Source: Anaerolineales bacterium (GTDB lineage Bacteria > Chloroflexota > Anaerolineae > Anaerolineales > Villigracilaceae). From it: a stretch of DNA of 64,000 nucleotides. The position numbers and the translations under genes were made by a program. Below the pieces are notes generated by a model that worked only from the letters and a program-made list of their open reading frames with translations, was not told where the DNA came from and did not search any database. The stretch is from positions 33,759-97,758 of the forward strand of contig JABWAU010000002.1 of the NCBI GenBank assembly GCA_013360875.1, in the 5' to 3' direction. Of the stretch, positions 61,945 through 64,000 are shown one piece after another. Within the stretch, counting starts at the first letter, position 1. Every line of letters starts with the position of its first letter.

Positions 61945-63711
61945 ATGTACAGAACTCATACTTGCGGAGAATTACGCGCCAGCCACGCGGGGCAGACGGT
62001 CACGCTGGCAGGCTGGGTCAATCGTCGCCGCGACCATGGCGGGGTGGTGTTTTTCGACCTGCGCGACCGTTACGGGGTCGTTCAAGTGACCGTCAACCCG
62101 ACGCTATCGAGGGAGGTTCTCGACAAAGTTGCGAATGTCCGCATGGAGTGGGCGCTGGGAATCGAGGGGGTGGTACAGAAACGTCCCGAAGGGATGGCGA
62201 ATCCCAAAATGGCAACGGGCGAAGTGGAAGTCGTTGCCAGGGACGTGAAAGTGTTGAATCCATCCAAAGTTCTGCCTTTCATGGTCAGCGGCGACAACGA
62301 CCTGCCCGACGAAAATATGCGCCTGAAATACCGCTACCTCGACCTGCGCCGGGAACGCATGACGCGCAACATGATTCTGCGGCACAAGGTAATCAAGTTC
62401 ATGCGCGATTACCTCGACGAACGCGGCTTCATCGAGATCGAAACGCCGATCCTGTTCAAAGCCACGCCCGAAGGCGCGCGAGACTATATCGTTCCATCGC
62501 GCCTGTACCCCGGTCAGTTTTACGCTTTACCGCAATCGCCGCAACAACTAAAACAGCTGCTCATGGTGGCGGGCATGGACAAATATTTCCAGATCGCGCG
62601 CTGTTTCCGCGACGAGGACCTGCGCGGCGACCGCCAGCCCGAGTTCACGCAGCTCGACCTGGAAATGTCCTTCGTCCATCGCGACGATGTGCTGGATTTG
62701 GTCGAAGGCTTGTACAACGCGATGATTCCCGCCGTCGCGCCGCACAAGAAAATCAAATCCATTCCATGGCCCAAACTTTCATACCGCGAAGCCGTGGAAC
62801 GATTCGGCACCGACAAACCCGACTTGCGCTTCGGCATGGAATTGACCGACGTCAGCGATGTGTTTGCGAAGAGCGAGTTCAAGGTCTTCAAGTCTGCACT
62901 GGAGGCGGGCGGAGTGATTAAATGTATCGTCGCGCCGAAAGCGGCGGAGATGTCGCGCAGGGAAGTGGACGCCTTGACCGAGTCCGCGAAAGGGCTGGGG
63001 GCGAAGGGACTGGCTGTCGTCGCAGTAACAGCCGAAGGGTTGAAGGGAAGCGCTGCGAAATTCGTCACGGAAGAGGAAATCGCCGCGCTCAAATCCAAAA
63101 CGGGCGCGGGGGTCGGCGATCTCATCCTGTTCGCAGCGGATGAACGCGCAGTCGTCAACAAGGCGCTGGGCGGTTTACGCCTCATCTTGCGCGACCAATT
63201 GAATCTCGCCGATAAGGATGTGATGGCGTTCGCGTGGATTGTGGACTTCCCGATGTTCGCGTGGAATGAGGAAGAACAGCGCTGGGACGCGGAGCATCAT
63301 CCGTTCACCATGCCGCAACTGGCGGACCTCGACAAGTTCGACACCGATCCCGGCTCGATTTTGTCGGATGCGTATGACATGGTCTGCAACGGCTACGAAA
63401 TGGCGTCGGGTTCGATCCGCATTCACCGCCGCGATATTCAGAATAAAATCTTTCAAATGCTCGGGCACTCGGAGGAAGCCATCAAGGCGAAGTTCGGTCA
63501 CATGCTCGAAGCGTTCGAATACGGCGCGCCCCCGCATGGCGGCATGGCGCCCGGCATTGACCGTCTCGTCATGCTGCTGGCGGACGAACCCAACATCCGC
63601 GAGGTGATTGCCTTCCCGAAGAATCAGGCAGGGCGCGATGTGATGGCAGACGCGCCGTCGGAAGTGGATCCGAAGCAGTTGAAAGAGCTGCATATTCAAT
63701 TTAGAGATTAG
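61945..63711 (+). CDS. aspS: Aspartyl-tRNA synthetase, predicted non-discriminating
   Basis: A 588-aa bacterial-type class II synthetase. N-terminal anticodon-binding OB domain ([19 protein letters not shown]), motif 2 [19 protein letters not shown], bacterial GAD insertion (about 290-420), motif 3 [13 protein letters not shown]. His31 and the RPEG around residue 83 match the residues that, as I recall, mark non-discriminating AspRS of Pseudomonas aeruginosa, where E. coli has Leu and Lys. Such enzymes charge both tRNA-Asp and tRNA-Asn; the Asn product is made by GatCAB. AGAGG before the ATG. Expression probably controlled by the leader attenuator. The TAG stop starts a minisatellite. Confidence 0.95.
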   Translation: MYRTHTCGELRASHAGQTVTLAGWVNRRRDHGGVVFFDLRDRYGVVQVTVNPTLSREVLDKVANVRMEWALGIEGVVQKRPEGMANPKMATGEVEVVARDVKVLNPSKVLPFMVSGDNDLPDENMRLKYRYLDLRRERMTRNMILRHKVIKFMRDYLDERGFIEIETPILFKATPEGARDYIVPSRLYPGQFYALPQSPQQLKQLLMVAGMDKYFQIARCFRDEDLRGDRQPEFTQLDLEMSFVHRDDVLDLVEGLYNAMIPAVAPHKKIKSIPWPKLSYREAVERFGTDKPDLRFGMELTDVSDVFAKSEFKVFKSALEAGGVIKCIVAPKAAEMSRREVDALTESAKGLGAKGLAVVAVTAEGLKGSAAKFVTEEEIAALKSKTGAGVGDLILFAADERAVVNKALGGLRLILRDQLNLADKDVMAFAWIVDFPMFAWNEEEQRWDAEHHPFTMPQLADLDKFDTDPGSILSDAYDMVCNGYEMASGSIRIHRRDIQNKIFQMLGHSEEAIKAKFGHMLEAFEYGAPPHGGMAPGIDRLVMLLADEPNIREVIAFPKNQAGRDVMADAPSEVDPKQLKELHIQFRD

Positions 63712-63727
63712 AGATTGGAGATTGGTG
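63700..63727. repeat. Gene-edge minisatellite at the aspS stop
   Basis: AGAGATTAGAGATTGGAGATTGG; begins in the last codons (TTT AGA GAT TAG). Confidence 0.75.
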
Positions 63728-63984
63728 GTCAGTAGCCCCGAATGCTCTTTGAGGGGCGTATCGAGACCACTAGTTTCAAGTAAACCTTTTCGTTCAAGTT
63801 TGCCTTCGATTGTTGGTCTCGGTACGGGCGAACAAACACTGCCCTACTCGACTAATGGAGTTTTACTAGCCACCTGACACTTTTGATGCAAGTGGTGGTC
63901 GAGTAGCCCCGAGTGTTCTTCGAGGGGCGTATCGAGACCACAATTCCAGCAATTCCTGCCTCCATTTGGTCTCGATACGGCGGC
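63725..63984. repeat. Dispersed repeat GTGGTC...GAGACCAC, two copies
   Basis: Two direct copies (63726-63771 and 63894-63940) of GGTCAGTAGCCCCGAATG-type sequence ending GTATCGAGACCAC, plus inverted partial copies (TTGGTCTCGGTACGG near 63815 and TTGGTCTCGATACGG near 63967). No ORF; the 3' flank of aspS to the window end appears repeat-derived. Confidence 0.7.
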
Positions 63985-64000
63985 AAACAGTAGCATTTCT

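Overview
The window looks like a chromosomal segment of an uncultured member of the Chloroflexota, most likely class Anaerolineae. This is inferred from gene content and style: an rpsF-ssb-rpsS18 block followed by a SurA-like foldase with Thr/Pro-rich linkers, a BTAD-type giant regulator, Qmo/Hdr-like and NrfD-type redox modules, mid-to-high GC, and many palindromic and minisatellite repeats between genes. No rRNA, tRNA or CRISPR array was seen.

Layout. (1) 0-5.4 kb, plus strand: a sulfur module with HdrA-like flavoprotein, a 100-aa helical protein, a QmoC/HdrC-like membrane subunit, DsrE, TusA and a YeeE/TsuA thiosulfate transporter, closed by a strong terminator. (2) 5.5-20 kb, minus strand: redox and metalloid genes. 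They include two ArsR regulators with CVC metal sites (one fused in frame to a ferredoxin), two YraQ-type permeases each followed by small CxxC thioredoxins, an AbrB-radical SAM fusion, a disulfide relay (double thioredoxin-VKOR fusion, CcdA, anchored thioredoxins), NifX, two YlbF proteins, XdhC, two Fe-S proteins and a LysR regulator. Four ATTCA-N6-TGAAT palindromes sit in the promoters of the main units. (3) 20.2-20.7 kb: a DUF4258/DUF2283 pair. (4) 20.9-26.2 kb: a three-gene molybdopterin reductase of the PsrBCA/TtrBCA type. (5) 26.2-33.8 kb: a putative defence island (PLD-helicase, DUF6922-like protein, AbiEii-like nucleotidyltransferase, Eco57I-type methylase). (6) 34-45 kb: cytochromes c, FmdE-like and TSUP proteins, a PhnD-like/NarX-like/NarL-like signalling operon, tryptophanase, small membrane proteins and a REP-associated (RAYT) transposase. 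(7) 45.5-64 kb: a BTAD regulator and then core genes recJ, rpsF, ssb, rpsR, a foldase, smc, rnc, an aldo/keto reductase and aspS.

The most notable finding is upstream of aspS at 61.68-61.85 kb. A 26-codon leader peptide carries nine consecutive Asn/Asp codons, followed by four RNA segments that can form a 1:2 hairpin, a 2:3 antiterminator and a 3:4 terminator. This is a complete classical attenuator for aspartyl-tRNA synthetase. The enzyme carries residues expected of a non-discriminating AspRS that charges both tRNA-Asp and tRNA-Asn, which would explain why the leader reads both amino acids.

The second theme is repeats that interact with genes. GTAG-footed palindromes (REP-like) are scattered over 5-46 kb around a RAYT gene, and in five genes the GTAG foot supplies the TAG stop codon. 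Other repeats lie inside coding sequences without breaking the frame: a 111-bp inverted-repeat element in the helicase, a 37-bp palindrome in smc and a minisatellite in recJ. A 142-bp MITE with a 6-bp target duplication lies upstream of tryptophanase. Short-period minisatellites begin or end exactly at start or stop codons in at least eight places.
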